Below are positions 23,936-32,505 of a stretch of DNA of 36,960 nt, one piece after another. Position 1 is the stretch's first letter; each line of letters opens with the position of its first letter. The stretch is from an uncultured Fibrobacter sp. (GTDB taxonomy: Bacteria; Fibrobacterota; Fibrobacteria; Fibrobacterales; Fibrobacteraceae). Under the pieces are notes generated by a model. The model made no database searches. It had not been told where the DNA came from and worked only from the letters and a program-made list of their open reading frames with translations. The stretch lies in assembly GCA_946405515.1 (NCBI GenBank), contig CAMJHM010000017.1:1-36960 (forward strand). The letters run 5' to 3'. Made by a program: the position numbers and the translations under genes.

Positions 23936-25291
23936 TTATTTCCCGTAGAAAGCTCTCACGTCTTCCCAGCGGTAATAGGGGGCGGCGGGACAATCTCTCG
24001 TCTCTCGTCTCTCGTCTCTCGTCTCACAAGTCACGGGCAGTTTCTGTTCGATTTCGTTAAGCATCACCTTCACCAAAATCGGGGTGCCCTTCTTGCTGGA
24101 CTTGTAGAATATGAACTGCACGTTTGCGGCCATCGGGCTGATTTCGTAGTCGCGCCAGACATTGTGCAGGTTTTCCATGTCGGCGGTTTCGATGCCGGTA
24201 TTCTGCGAACCGTTTTCCAGTTGCAACAAGACGGCGAACGGGAAGATGACGGTGTCGTGGCCAAAGCGGAGCGTCGCGGACGTTTTCTTCGGGGCGTTCT
24301 TTGCCGTGGTCTTGTCGGCCTTTGTCGTATCGGCTGCGATTACCTTGTCTGCAACTTCAAGGAAGTTCTTCAGGAGCGGCCTTGCGTTTTCGAGTCCCTG
24401 TTTTTTTGCGAAGGGGTTGTTGCCGAGAACGCTGTACCACCAGGCGTTCTGGGCGCGCCAGCGCTCATACAGGTCTTCGGCAGTCCATAAGTCGTCGAAG
24501 CTGAATTCAATTTCGGGGCTGCCCTGCAAACTGTTGCCGATTTCGTAAATCTTGCTGTAAAGGTCGCCAGCATTCACCTTCTTCTTGATGTAATTCGTGT
24601 CGTTGAAGATGGCGCGCATCATGCGTGTCGGGTCAACGTGGCTGTAAAGCTTTTCGTTTTCTTTTTGCCATGCAGGTGTATTCGATTCGCCGATGATTTT
24701 TCCGAAGTCGAGCGGGCTAATGAAGTTCATGAGGTATTTGCCCGATTCCTGGTGGATGTCGAGCTTGGGTTTCTGGGCGCGCAGTTCTTCGAGGAAGGCG
24801 GCCATGCTCACGACGCAACGTACGCTGGTACTCGCGTAGGCTTCGATGTAGGCGTCGTTCTTGAACACCTCGGGAAAGTTTTTGACCATGCGTTTGGCAA
24901 TGCCTTGGTGCTGCGCTACGCCGAGCTGCGTCAAGTCTCCTGCACGTGGGGCGGCGTATTCGTCCAGGTATTTGGCTCGTTCAAGAAGGTTCTTGCCGAG
25001 TTCGGTGAGCTTGCCTGCGGAATCGGCTTTGGCGAGTGAGTTGTACAGTTCGTGGTAGTGGTCGGCGGGCTGGTGGAAACGGCTGCCGTGCCTGCCGTAG
25101 TGACTCAGGTAGAATGGCTTGTACCCAGCGGGGGCCTTGGTGTACTTGGCTTCTGGAGTGGGATAGGCGTAGTAGTTGCTGCCCAACTTGCGGAAGTCCT
25201 TGATGATATCGCCTTGGACCGAATCCGTCTGCGCAAAAACCCCACCCACAAAAAAAGCGAGCAGGAACGTAATTGTATTTCTTTTTTTCAT
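23936..25291 (-). CDS. Exported histidine acid phosphatase (branch 2), phytase/MINPP-like
   Basis: Hydrolyses phosphomonoesters, possibly inositol phosphates, outside the cytoplasm. 451 residues from ATG 25291 (AAGGA upstream); the longer frame to 25342 is repeat DNA. Signal peptide 1-20. The phosphate-binding and nucleophile motif is YGRHGSR (66-71, nucleophile H68); the acid HD at 345-346 is in LRFGHDTV. Near the end, residues 422-433 (CETRDERRETRD) are encoded by four TCTCTCG heptads and do not fit the family, while RWEDVRAFYGK resumes after them. The substrate is not predictable from the sequence. Confidence 0.88.
   Translation of the reverse strand: MKKRNTITFLLAFFVGGVFAQTDSVQGDIIKDFRKLGSNYYAYPTPEAKYTKAPAGYKPFYLSHYGRHGSRFHQPADHYHELYNSLAKADSAGKLTELGKNLLERAKYLDEYAAPRAGDLTQLGVAQHQGIAKRMVKNFPEVFKNDAYIEAYASTSVRCVVSMAAFLEELRAQKPKLDIHQESGKYLMNFISPLDFGKIIGESNTPAWQKENEKLYSHVDPTRMMRAIFNDTNYIKKKVNAGDLYSKIYEIGNSLQGSPEIEFSFDDLWTAEDLYERWRAQNAWWYSVLGNNPFAKKQGLENARPLLKNFLEVADKVIAADTTKADKTTAKNAPKKTSATLRFGHDTVIFPFAVLLQLENGSQNTGIETADMENLHNVWRDYEISPMAANVQFIFYKSSKKGTPILVKVMLNEIEQKLPVTCETRDERRETRDCPAAPYYRWEDVRAFYGK
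23994..24025. repeat. Four TCTCTCG heptads inside the phosphatase gene
   Basis: Perfect units at 23994-24000, 24001-24007, 24008-24014 and 24015-24021, followed by a decayed fifth. The same unit occurs in exactly four copies at 6265-6292 before thyA. Confidence 0.88.
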
Positions 25292-25311
25292 ATCACTTAA
25301 TCCTTCTATCC

Positions 25312-25381
25312 CGAGCCTCGAACCTCGCGCCCCTAGCCTCATCCACTTCCTACAGTCTACAGTCTACTGCCTACTGTCTAC
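25312..25381. repeat. Ten-unit heptad array between hisI and the phosphatase gene
   Basis: CGAGCCT, CGAACCT, CGCGCCC, CTAGCCT, CATCCAC, TTCCTAC, AGTCTAC twice, TGCCTAC and TGTCTAC are in continuous 7-base register. The last units encode the final hisI residues and its stop. Confidence 0.87.
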
Positions 25382-25720
25382 TTTTTTAAAAAAGCAACTC
25401 CTCGCACCCGTGTGGCATGCCACCTGCGGCCCCTGCATGCGCACCTTGAACAAGAGCGCATCGCTGTCGCAGTCGGCGGCCCATTCCACGACAGTCATCA
25501 CGTTGCCGCTTGTGTCGCCCTTGTGCCAGTATTCCTTGCGGCTTCGGCTCCAGAAAACCATCTCGCCACATTCGTGCGTACGGCGCAGGGCTTCTTCGTT
25601 CATCCACGCCATCATGAGCACGTCGCCTTTGTCGGCGTCCTGCACGATAGCTGGGGCGAGCTTCACGCCGCCGAATTCCACTTCAAACTTGATTTCCTTG
25701 ATGATTTCTTCGAATTTCAT
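25364..25720 (-). CDS. hisI: Phosphoribosyl-AMP cyclohydrolase
   Basis: Third step of histidine synthesis, opening the adenine ring of PR-AMP. 118 residues, monofunctional (no HisE part). Seen: [31 protein letters not shown], the metal motif DCDSDALL (C84) and CHTGARSC (C102, C109), which supply the zinc cysteines. Conserved sequence ends at SCFF; the tail KKVDSRQ and the stop come from the adjoining heptad array. No ribosome site is visible. No other his genes are nearby. Confidence 0.95.
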   Translation of the reverse strand: MKFEEIIKEIKFEVEFGGVKLAPAIVQDADKGDVLMMAWMNEEALRRTHECGEMVFWSRSRKEYWHKGDTSGNVMTVVEWAADCDSDALLFKVRMQGPQVACHTGARSCFFKKVDSRQ

Positions 25721-25747
25721 AAGATGAAAATAGAAAAGGTTGGATTG

Positions 25748-27820
25748 TTAATTGCCGAACGTCCACACGATGCCGTAGGCGAATCGCAGGCCTTCTGGTG
25801 TGTATCCCGCTTCGGGCATGTAGATGCTGTGATTGAAGTTCTCGATTCGTGTATAAAGTTCAAAGGAGAGAATTTGCATGCGCGCCTCGAAATCGAGGGC
25901 GAGGTAGTGGCTCATCTCAACCAGTTCGGGGTTGCCGTGTTCGTTGATGGTGCAGTCCATTCTGTTGTTGAACCACTGCCAATCTACGCGAACGCTTACG
26001 CCCAGCCTGTCTTTGACAAAACGGTTTTGCCAGTGGATGCTTCCTTTGTAGTAGAGTTCCGGCGTGTCGATGAGTTTCCTTGAACGGTCAATGACTTGCC
26101 CGCGTTCCAGGTAGAATTTCCAGTTCCCAAGACGGAATCCTACTTGCAAAATCCAGTCAAGCGTGTTTGCCTCGTTGATGTTTGTCCAGCGGTAGAGTGT
26201 TTCGATGGAGTCCGCTGTAACGATGGTGTCAACGATGGTTTCTTCCCAATATTCTCGGGTATTGTATGTAACCGTGCTGTCAACGCTGCCCTTCTTGACC
26301 CAGTAGGGCCTCATCAGGTTCTCGACTTTTTCGTAACGGAATCCTAGCCCGTAAAAGACTTCACGTGAATGCCAGCCAACGTGTGTGGCATAGCGGTCCC
26401 GCTTTTCGTATTTCAAATCTTCGTTCGGGAACGAGAGCCGCCCGGTCTCGTAAATCTTGATTTGGTTGATGTCGGGGAACCTGTTGTCGTGGCGGATGTT
26501 ACCGTTCAACTGGAAGTGGTACGGCAAGAATACTGTTGCATCGGTAGAATAGGCGGGGGCGTATTCTTGTTTGTCGAGCAGGGAACTGTTGCGCTGCATG
26601 CCCGCCTGCGCACGGAACATCGTGAATGCGATGGTGTCGGAAACTTGCATGTAGCCCACTTCGCGGTCTTGGAAGTATTCCCTCTTTTTGCCGCCGCGAG
26701 CATCATCGGCGTTCAGGAATTCGTAGCTGAACTTAAGTGTGGGGTTGAGTAGCGTGCGGTAGCCGAGCCCGAAGTTGCCGAGGATGGTTTCGTATTCGAG
26801 CGTGGTGGTCGTGTCGTAGTAGATTTTGTCTACGCTGGCAATCCCGTTTTCGGCGACGACGGTTGCGGTGTCCTTAAGAATGGAGGGGAGGGAATCTTCT
26901 TCGATTTCGTGCGTGCCGTACTGGAAGTCAGTCGAGAAGAAACTCTTGGAGGTGGGATAAATTTCAAAGCCTGCTCCGTAGGTGACGGCCTTGATGTCGA
27001 TGGAGTAGGGGTTGGTCTGGAACGTGCGTATGGAATGGTCCATGGTGTCGAGCAACACTTTGTGGTTCGTGTTGTCTGCATTTTCCAGGCTCAGGTAGTT
27101 CATCTTGAGGTACGCCTTGCCAACCCCGAAACGCCAGGTGAGCATGGGTTGGATATGCATGCTGTTCATGGCGATGTTCCTGCCGCCGAACGGGATTTGC
27201 GTGGAGTCGCGGCCTAGGGCGAAATAGGGTGAGTGCGTGACGTTCTGGTACGTGTAATCCTTGGAGTCGTGGTTCGAGTGGCTCTGGACGCCAAAGTCCA
27301 GCATCACGGAATCGGTGACGAGTCTGCGGAAGTCGAGCCGGAGTGCGTTGCCGTCGAACGAAGAACGCTCCCAGTTCAAGTCTGTTATGGGCGTGTCAAT
27401 CGGGATACCGTGCCGTTCTTCGAATAGGATTCCGTTCTCGCCGTTCAGGGTGAGCGTGGTTGCGTCGTAGCCCAGTCGCGTCGTGTAAAGGCCGGCCAGC
27501 TTGCTTGGGTAGCGGGTGGAAAGGGACGATATGCCTACCGCCATCGGGTCGAGTTCGGGGTGGCCGAGGATGGAGGTCCCGAGGACCCATTCGGATTTTT
27601 GACCCGACACGTCGAAGGTGCGCTGCATGACTTCCCGTAGCGGGATGGCCCAGCGTCCGGCATCCGTCTCCCGGACTGCGGGGTCCGGCCTATCGGGGGA
27701 ATCCCAAGAGGAATCCTGGGCTACTGGTGTTGTATAAGGTTTCGCCGGGATGATATCGGCAAGGGCACTCGTAGCAAGTGCTACCAAAAGTACGGCTATG
27801 GTCTTGAACGATATTATCAT
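25748..27820 (-). CDS. Outer-membrane beta-barrel protein, TonB-receptor-like C-terminus
   Basis: 690 residues from ATG 27820, which overlaps the PHP stop as TAATG; a second ATG at 27829 is possible. The much longer frame to 28453 is an out-of-frame reading of the PHP gene. Signal peptide 1-21 (ending ALA). No TonB box or plug domain is recognisable; the remainder is long amphipathic strands typical of barrels. The segment around DNRFPDINQIKIYETGRLSFPNEDLKYEK resembles the end region of TonB-dependent receptors. Ligand unknown. It is the last gene of a translationally coupled trio. Confidence 0.75.
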   Translation of the reverse strand: MIISFKTIAVLLVALATSALADIIPAKPYTTPVAQDSSWDSPDRPDPAVRETDAGRWAIPLREVMQRTFDVSGQKSEWVLGTSILGHPELDPMAVGISSLSTRYPSKLAGLYTTRLGYDATTLTLNGENGILFEERHGIPIDTPITDLNWERSSFDGNALRLDFRRLVTDSVMLDFGVQSHSNHDSKDYTYQNVTHSPYFALGRDSTQIPFGGRNIAMNSMHIQPMLTWRFGVGKAYLKMNYLSLENADNTNHKVLLDTMDHSIRTFQTNPYSIDIKAVTYGAGFEIYPTSKSFFSTDFQYGTHEIEEDSLPSILKDTATVVAENGIASVDKIYYDTTTTLEYETILGNFGLGYRTLLNPTLKFSYEFLNADDARGGKKREYFQDREVGYMQVSDTIAFTMFRAQAGMQRNSSLLDKQEYAPAYSTDATVFLPYHFQLNGNIRHDNRFPDINQIKIYETGRLSFPNEDLKYEKRDRYATHVGWHSREVFYGLGFRYEKVENLMRPYWVKKGSVDSTVTYNTREYWEETIVDTIVTADSIETLYRWTNINEANTLDWILQVGFRLGNWKFYLERGQVIDRSRKLIDTPELYYKGSIHWQNRFVKDRLGVSVRVDWQWFNNRMDCTINEHGNPELVEMSHYLALDFEARMQILSFELYTRIENFNHSIYMPEAGYTPEGLRFAYGIVWTFGN

Positions 27821-28689
27821 TAGTACCATTCCGCACGGGATTTTTCGCGCCTTTCGCGAAGCGCTTGAACTACACTGTAAGGCATCTTCATGCAACCGGG
27901 CGGGTATGTGCCGCTTTCGGTGTGGAAGTCGGAACCTCCTGTGCCGATGAGCCCGTACTTGTGAGCCATGTCTTTGTACTTGCGAGCCACGGCGCCCTTC
28001 TGGGCGGGGCTGTAGACCTCGATACCCTGGATGCCCCATTCCACCATGTTCTCGATGAACTCGTCGCTGAGCCCGGACTTGTACGGGTGGGCAAGCACGG
28101 CGATGCCGCCGGCGTTTTCGATGAGGCGGATGGTCTGCTGCGGGTTGAGTCCCTTCTTCTCGACGAAGGCGACGCAGCCGTCTCCGAGGTACTTCGAGAA
28201 GGCTTCGGAAAAGTTCGAGATGTATTCTTCGTCTACCAAGGACATGGCAATGTGCGGTCGCCCGATGACTTTTCCCTTGCAGTAGGAATTCACCTTCTCG
28301 AATGTGATATCGATGCCGAGCGCATTCAGTTTCTTGATGATGGCCTTGGCGCGGCTCACTCTCTGCTTGGCGAAGTCTTCGAGCTCCATGTTCAGGGCGA
28401 GGTTCGTCGGGTCGCAGAAGTACCCCAGGATATGGATGTCCTTGCTTTGCCACACGGCAGAAATTTCGATGCCCGGGATGATTTCGAGCCCGATTTGCTT
28501 TGCAGGTTCTTCGGCCAGCTTGAACGAGTCAAGGTTGTCGTGGTCGGTAATAGAAATGCAGCGCAGTCCCTTGCGCTTGCAGAGCCGGAGCAGTTCTTCA
28601 ACTTCCAGGTTTCCGTCGGAGAGCTTTGTGTGGAGGTGCAAGTCCGCGAACCCACCGCTTTCGGTGATGATGGTGGATCCCTTTTGCAT
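27820..28689 (-). CDS. PHP-domain phosphoesterase (RNase AM/TrpH-like)
   Basis: 289-residue metal-dependent phosphoesterase of the polymerase-and-histidinol-phosphatase family. Homologues (E. coli YciV/RNase AM) trim RNA 5' ends or hydrolyse 3',5'-bisphosphonucleosides. Seen: DLHLHTKLSDG (16-26), SITDHDN, PGIEIS, RPHIA, AVLAHPYKSG and GSDFHTE, giving the full set of metal ligands. Its ATG overlaps the stop of the upstream gene, and its stop overlaps the start of the barrel gene (TAATG at both ends). The pairing with an outer-membrane protein is unusual. Confidence 0.88.
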   Translation of the reverse strand: MQKGSTIITESGGFADLHLHTKLSDGNLEVEELLRLCKRKGLRCISITDHDNLDSFKLAEEPAKQIGLEIIPGIEISAVWQSKDIHILGYFCDPTNLALNMELEDFAKQRVSRAKAIIKKLNALGIDITFEKVNSYCKGKVIGRPHIAMSLVDEEYISNFSEAFSKYLGDGCVAFVEKKGLNPQQTIRLIENAGGIAVLAHPYKSGLSDEFIENMVEWGIQGIEVYSPAQKGAVARKYKDMAHKYGLIGTGGSDFHTESGTYPPGCMKMPYSVVQALRERREKSRAEWY

Positions 28690-29237
28690 TAGCCGACTCC
28701 GTAATACTCGGAGATAGTTTGGGCTTCGGACTTGTTGTCTCTGTGAAGGCTCAGGTTGAGGAATGGATAGTAGTTTTCAGTGGCAAAACCGATGCGGCAA
28801 GGGGCGCCGCTGGTTTTGGCGAGGAACAAGCGGGGGAGGAACGGGTCATCGAGGTACAGGCAGACTTGCGGAGCGAACTCCTGAATCTTGCGCTGGATTT
28901 CGTTGAATACGGGTTCTCCGAAACGGCATTCCTTGTCGCTGTAGTACACGGCGTGGGAGCGCCTAGAAGAAATCAGGGAATGCTGCGACTCGTGCGTGCA
29001 GAACAGCATGTTCTTGAACCAGGCGTCGGGCATGGCGCGCATGAACTTGTTGGCGCGTTCCAAGTCCTTCGGCAGGAACGTCAAAGTCTTCGGGTGGTCC
29101 TTCAGAATGTTCGGGAAGTCAAACGCGGCGGAGTCTTCGCCAGCCTGTCTCAGGAACCACTGGAACAGCCTGGGTGCGGAATAGAATCGCTTGAAGAAAT
29201 AGCGAAATGTATCTGTAAAATAGGGCGAAGGTGTCAC
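28689..29237 (-). CDS. Hypothetical protein coupled to the PHP gene
   Basis: 182 residues, no signal peptide, family not recognised. The second half (LISSRRSHAVYYSDKE, EIQRKIQEFAPQVCLYLDDP, LFLAKTSGAPCRIGFA) looks like one Rossmann-type half of a glycosyltransferase-9 or heptosyltransferase fold, but this is weak. It starts with GTG preceded by GGAG six bases away. It is divergent from the RNase H gene with 48 bases between. The stop overlaps the PHP start (TAATG). Confidence 0.65.
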   Translation of the reverse strand: MTPSPYFTDTFRYFFKRFYSAPRLFQWFLRQAGEDSAAFDFPNILKDHPKTLTFLPKDLERANKFMRAMPDAWFKNMLFCTHESQHSLISSRRSHAVYYSDKECRFGEPVFNEIQRKIQEFAPQVCLYLDDPFLPRLFLAKTSGAPCRIGFATENYYPFLNLSLHRDNKSEAQTISEYYGVG

Positions 29238-29285
29238 GTTTGCTCCAAGTCAAATATCCGATGGATAATATACTAAATTTACGCC

Positions 29286-29894
29286 ATGCCTAAAGTGAAG
29301 TTCTACGCCATAAAGGCCCCCGAAAAAAGTCAAATCGTGACTTCGTGGGCCGAATGTGAATCCCTGACGCACGGAATTAAGGGTGTTTTGTTCAAATCTT
29401 TTGCGACAAAGGCCGAAGCCGAGGCCTGGATTGCCGGAATCGAGGCTCCGGTCCCTGCCGGAATCCGCGTTTTCGTGGACGGCTCCTTTTCGCCGACTTT
29501 CGCTCCGGCCGGGTGGGCTTATGTTGTCGTGGATGGCGACAAGGAACTTGCACGCGGATCGGGAATCACGGCGTTCCCCGCCGAAAGCCGCAATATCGAC
29601 GGCGAGGTGATGGCGAGCTATCAGGCCATGCGCTGGCTCGATGCCAACGACAAGAACGGCGTCATCTGCCACGACTACGAGGGCATTGCCCGCTGGGCCA
29701 AGGGCGAATGGCAGGCCAAGAGCAATGTCGCCCAGCAGTACGTAAAGGCGGTCAAGCCCTACCTGCACCGTGTACAGTTCGAAAAGGTGGCGGCCCACAC
29801 GGGCGTCAAGTGGAACGAACTTGTAGACAAACTAGCTAAAGAGGCTATTGAGAAAGCCAAAAAGGCTTCTGACAAATCGGAGAAAAAAGACTAA
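29286..29894 (+). CDS. rnhA: Ribonuclease HI with N-terminal viroplasmin domain
   Basis: Degrades the RNA strand of RNA-DNA hybrids. 202 residues. The N-terminal viroplasmin/RNase H hybrid-binding domain (1-50) has KFYAIK, TSWAECESLTHGIKGVLFKSF and EAEAWI. The catalytic domain (about 60-185) has D65 (FVDGS), E107 (NIDGEVMA), D130 (CHDYEG) and D181 (ELVDKLAK), a complete D-E-D-D set. The lysine-rich tail is short. A TATACT -10 box sits at 29269-29274. It converges with the gene ending at 29903, eight bases apart. Confidence 0.93.
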   Translation: MPKVKFYAIKAPEKSQIVTSWAECESLTHGIKGVLFKSFATKAEAEAWIAGIEAPVPAGIRVFVDGSFSPTFAPAGWAYVVVDGDKELARGSGITAFPAESRNIDGEVMASYQAMRWLDANDKNGVICHDYEGIARWAKGEWQAKSNVAQQYVKAVKPYLHRVQFEKVAAHTGVKWNELVDKLAKEAIEKAKKASDKSEKKD

Positions 29895-29902
29895 CGTCGC
29901 GC

Positions 29903-31198
29903 TTAGTCTCCGAGATTCGTTCTCCGCACACTTTCGTGCTTTTTGCCGAAGTCCTTGACGTTTAGCTTAGATAGTGGTTGCCTTCCTTCGAAGGTGAATC
30001 CCAACAGGAACTGATTGACCATGCCCCATTTTTTTCGGTCGTCGATGGGGTCGTCAAAATGGATTACTTTGGCCAGCCACTGGAATTTTGGGGAAATGTG
30101 GAGGAAGTCTCCCACAGGGAGCCGCTTTACGAACTGGATGCTTCCCAAGTAAGCTAGATTGTCTGTGGAATCGCTTTCGAATATGAACTGCGCATATCCA
30201 AGCCCGGCCATGACATCAATGCCGTAATTGCCGAATTCAAAAGCGTATCCGGAGAGCCCGTTAAAAGCGACTTGAGTGTTCCTAGAGCCTTTGAATATTG
30301 CGTCTAATTGGATTTGGAACACCAAATGATTGATTTGGAGACGCCCTTGAGGAAACCCGATAGAGAAGGATTCGTCCACGTTGTCGAAGGCGGACGTCAT
30401 TAGGGCTTTGCCGAAGGATAGTGTTACACCAAAACTGAAAACTCCGTCTTCTTTGTCGTAATTCCGCAATTTGTTGCAGACGTCGTCGTCCATGATGGCG
30501 TCTATTGCCGCCTTGTAGCGACTTTCGGGGTATTTTTCCAAGAAGTTGTTTCTGGCTTGCAGTATCCAGGTGTAGTCGTTGTCGAATTTGGTATGGCGTC
30601 CAATTGGACTCTCGTTTTGGAACCAAAGCCCCGCCCAGGATTGCATCAGGTCGAGAGCCGCATCAGAAGGAGGCTTTCCTATTTTGCGGGCGAATCCTGC
30701 GATTTGATCTGTTGAGATAAGTTTGTTTAAAATCAGTTCCCCAAGCACCGTAGGACTGAGTGGTGCGTTGTTCAGCATTTCCTTTTTTTCGTAGGCGAAC
30801 CAACTGTCATACTTGGCTATCATGTAATCTAGGAGCATGTTGTACATCGCGTTGTCTTCTTCCGTTATCGTGCGGCCATTAATTTCCCGATTCGCGATAA
30901 AGGCGTACTTTGTATAGACGTCGTTATATTCGTGTTTGCCTTTTTTTTCGTCATAAAGTGTGTAGGCTATCCGCACCAGTTTTTCCCGTCGGGATTCAAT
31001 CGCACATATCTCCGGATCTGCCATGTGCCCGTATTCTGCGACAAAATCCAAAAGCTCCAGATGCCTCGTGGTGTCTTGCGAAACGGTAATTTCGTTGAAC
31101 ATACCAAGAACGTATTCGTCGAATGTGCAGGCGTCGATTTCCGCAGAGAGGGAATGCGTTGCGCAAAGTAAGAACAGGACGAGGAACAGACGCTTCAT
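29903..31198 (-). CDS. Exported protein of unknown family, paralogue 1
   Basis: 431 residues with a signal peptide (1-19, ending LSA). The N-terminal half is helical and cysteine-containing: EIDACTFDEYVLGMF, DVYTKYAF, ITEEDNAMYNMLLDYMIAKYDSWFA, SWAGLWFQNES, NNFLEKYPESRYKAA. The C-terminal half (about 255-415) consists of alternating strands like a small outer-membrane barrel. The same landmarks occur in the same order in the gene just upstream (31211-32491), so the two are tandem duplicates. I do not recognise the family. It lies third in a row after agmatine deiminase, with a 12-base gap. Confidence 0.72.
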   Translation of the reverse strand: MKRLFLVLFLLCATHSLSAEIDACTFDEYVLGMFNEITVSQDTTRHLELLDFVAEYGHMADPEICAIESRREKLVRIAYTLYDEKKGKHEYNDVYTKYAFIANREINGRTITEEDNAMYNMLLDYMIAKYDSWFAYEKKEMLNNAPLSPTVLGELILNKLISTDQIAGFARKIGKPPSDAALDLMQSWAGLWFQNESPIGRHTKFDNDYTWILQARNNFLEKYPESRYKAAIDAIMDDDVCNKLRNYDKEDGVFSFGVTLSFGKALMTSAFDNVDESFSIGFPQGRLQINHLVFQIQLDAIFKGSRNTQVAFNGLSGYAFEFGNYGIDVMAGLGYAQFIFESDSTDNLAYLGSIQFVKRLPVGDFLHISPKFQWLAKVIHFDDPIDDRKKWGMVNQFLLGFTFEGRQPLSKLNVKDFGKKHESVRRTNLGD

Positions 31199-31210
31199 GC
31201 CGGGTATATC

Positions 31211-32491
31211 CTAAATTTCAGAGAGCGGAATAAGAAAATCGAGGGCTATGCCGAAATAAAACTGATTTATATAAACACGGCGTTTGCGTTTTGTTATGGG
31301 AGAATCAAATTCGAGTGTTTTTAGCGTCCATTGCAACTTGGGCGTGAACGCGCCGACGGCTCCAAAATAAAAATGCTTAAATCCTTGAATCCCCGCTAAC
31401 AGAGCATGACTCGTTGTGGTGTCTTCGCCCATGAAGAATTGGTCGAATCCATAGCCGACCAAGAAATCGGCCCCGAACGATTTGTATTCAAGGCTATAGC
31501 CGAACAGCCCTTCCAATCCCATGGCGGATGTGCCACCGCCGAGGTACATGTCCCCCTGAAGTTGTGCTACCACATGGATTATCTGGAGTCTAAAGTTGGG
31601 GACGGAAACGGAAACCTTTTCTTTCATAGGCTCCATTCCCGAACCGAGCAGAGTCTTTCCTACCATGACTCCGAGGCCGAAACCGACGCGTCGGTTGTCT
31701 TTCTTGTAGGTCTGGATTTCTTCTTTTTCTTCGGTCTGGGCGAGGTCCTGTATCAACTTTTCATCGGACATAAAAGAAAATGTCGCGGTATAAGGGCTTT
31801 CGGGATATTTTTTTGCGAAGTTTTGAATGGGTCTCTGCAACCAGCTATACCTACTTGCGCTCAGTTCTTTGGAAGAGTTCTCCGTAATCCATAAGCCGGC
31901 CCAGGAGTTTTCCCGTTCCTTTTTTATTTCGCTTGCGGGCTTGCCTTCGATCATGGACGACTTGGATATTTCCAGATCTTCGAACAAGGCGTCGATTTTT
32001 GAAGCGTAGCCGTACTTGTTCATGTCACCGCTCATGGCGGCAGATATCATGCTGTGTTTTACGTTGGCGAATCGCTTGTCGTATTTTGCGATGATGTAGT
32101 CAAGTACGATGTTGTATGCGGCGTTGTCTTCGTCGGTAAACGTTTTTCCGTCTTCTTCGCTCCCGGTAAAATGGGCGTACTTTGTGTATGCAACATCATA
32201 CTCTGCGACGTTCCGGGCGGTATTGCTCGTGCGGAAAAGCGCCGTAACTTTTTTCGAGATGTCCTGCGACTTTTCCTCGTCAGGGCAAACTGCATTGTTC
32301 GGGGGAAGGCTGTCTTGCTGGATGAAATCGAGAACCTTGGCGTAGCCGGAATGGGACTGGATGCTTTCTGTTAACGCATCGATGAGTTGCTCGTCGAATG
32401 CGCAAATGTCCAACTCCGCTGCACCTGCAAACGTAAACCCGAAAATGCAGAGGCCAAATGCGAGCTTGTCGAGTTTGCGGACAAAGTTCAT
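31211..32491 (-). CDS. Exported protein of unknown family, paralogue 2
   Basis: 426 residues with a signal peptide (about 1-24, ending AGA). Landmarks shared with paralogue 1: ELDICAFDEQLIDAL, DVAYTKYAHF, FTDEDNAAYNIVLDYIIAKYDKRFA, SWAGLWITENS, QNFAKKYPESPYTA. A strand-rich C-terminal half follows, with repeated glycine/aromatic strands (FGLGVMVGKTLLGSG, FGADFLVGYGFDQFF, VYINQFYFGIALDFLIPL). It starts 14 bases after the agmatine deiminase stop, so co-transcription is likely. Function unknown; exported and probably outer-membrane-associated by inference. Confidence 0.72.
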   Translation of the reverse strand: MNFVRKLDKLAFGLCIFGFTFAGAAELDICAFDEQLIDALTESIQSHSGYAKVLDFIQQDSLPPNNAVCPDEEKSQDISKKVTALFRTSNTARNVAEYDVAYTKYAHFTGSEEDGKTFTDEDNAAYNIVLDYIIAKYDKRFANVKHSMISAAMSGDMNKYGYASKIDALFEDLEISKSSMIEGKPASEIKKERENSWAGLWITENSSKELSASRYSWLQRPIQNFAKKYPESPYTATFSFMSDEKLIQDLAQTEEKEEIQTYKKDNRRVGFGLGVMVGKTLLGSGMEPMKEKVSVSVPNFRLQIIHVVAQLQGDMYLGGGTSAMGLEGLFGYSLEYKSFGADFLVGYGFDQFFMGEDTTTSHALLAGIQGFKHFYFGAVGAFTPKLQWTLKTLEFDSPITKRKRRVYINQFYFGIALDFLIPLSEI

Positions 32492-32505
32492 GCGGACTTC
32501 CCGTT

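Noticed and set aside
27830..28453. 211-residue N-terminal extension of the outer-membrane barrel protein
   Set aside because: It is an out-of-frame reading of the PHP gene; the signal peptide and TAATG overlap place the start at 27820.
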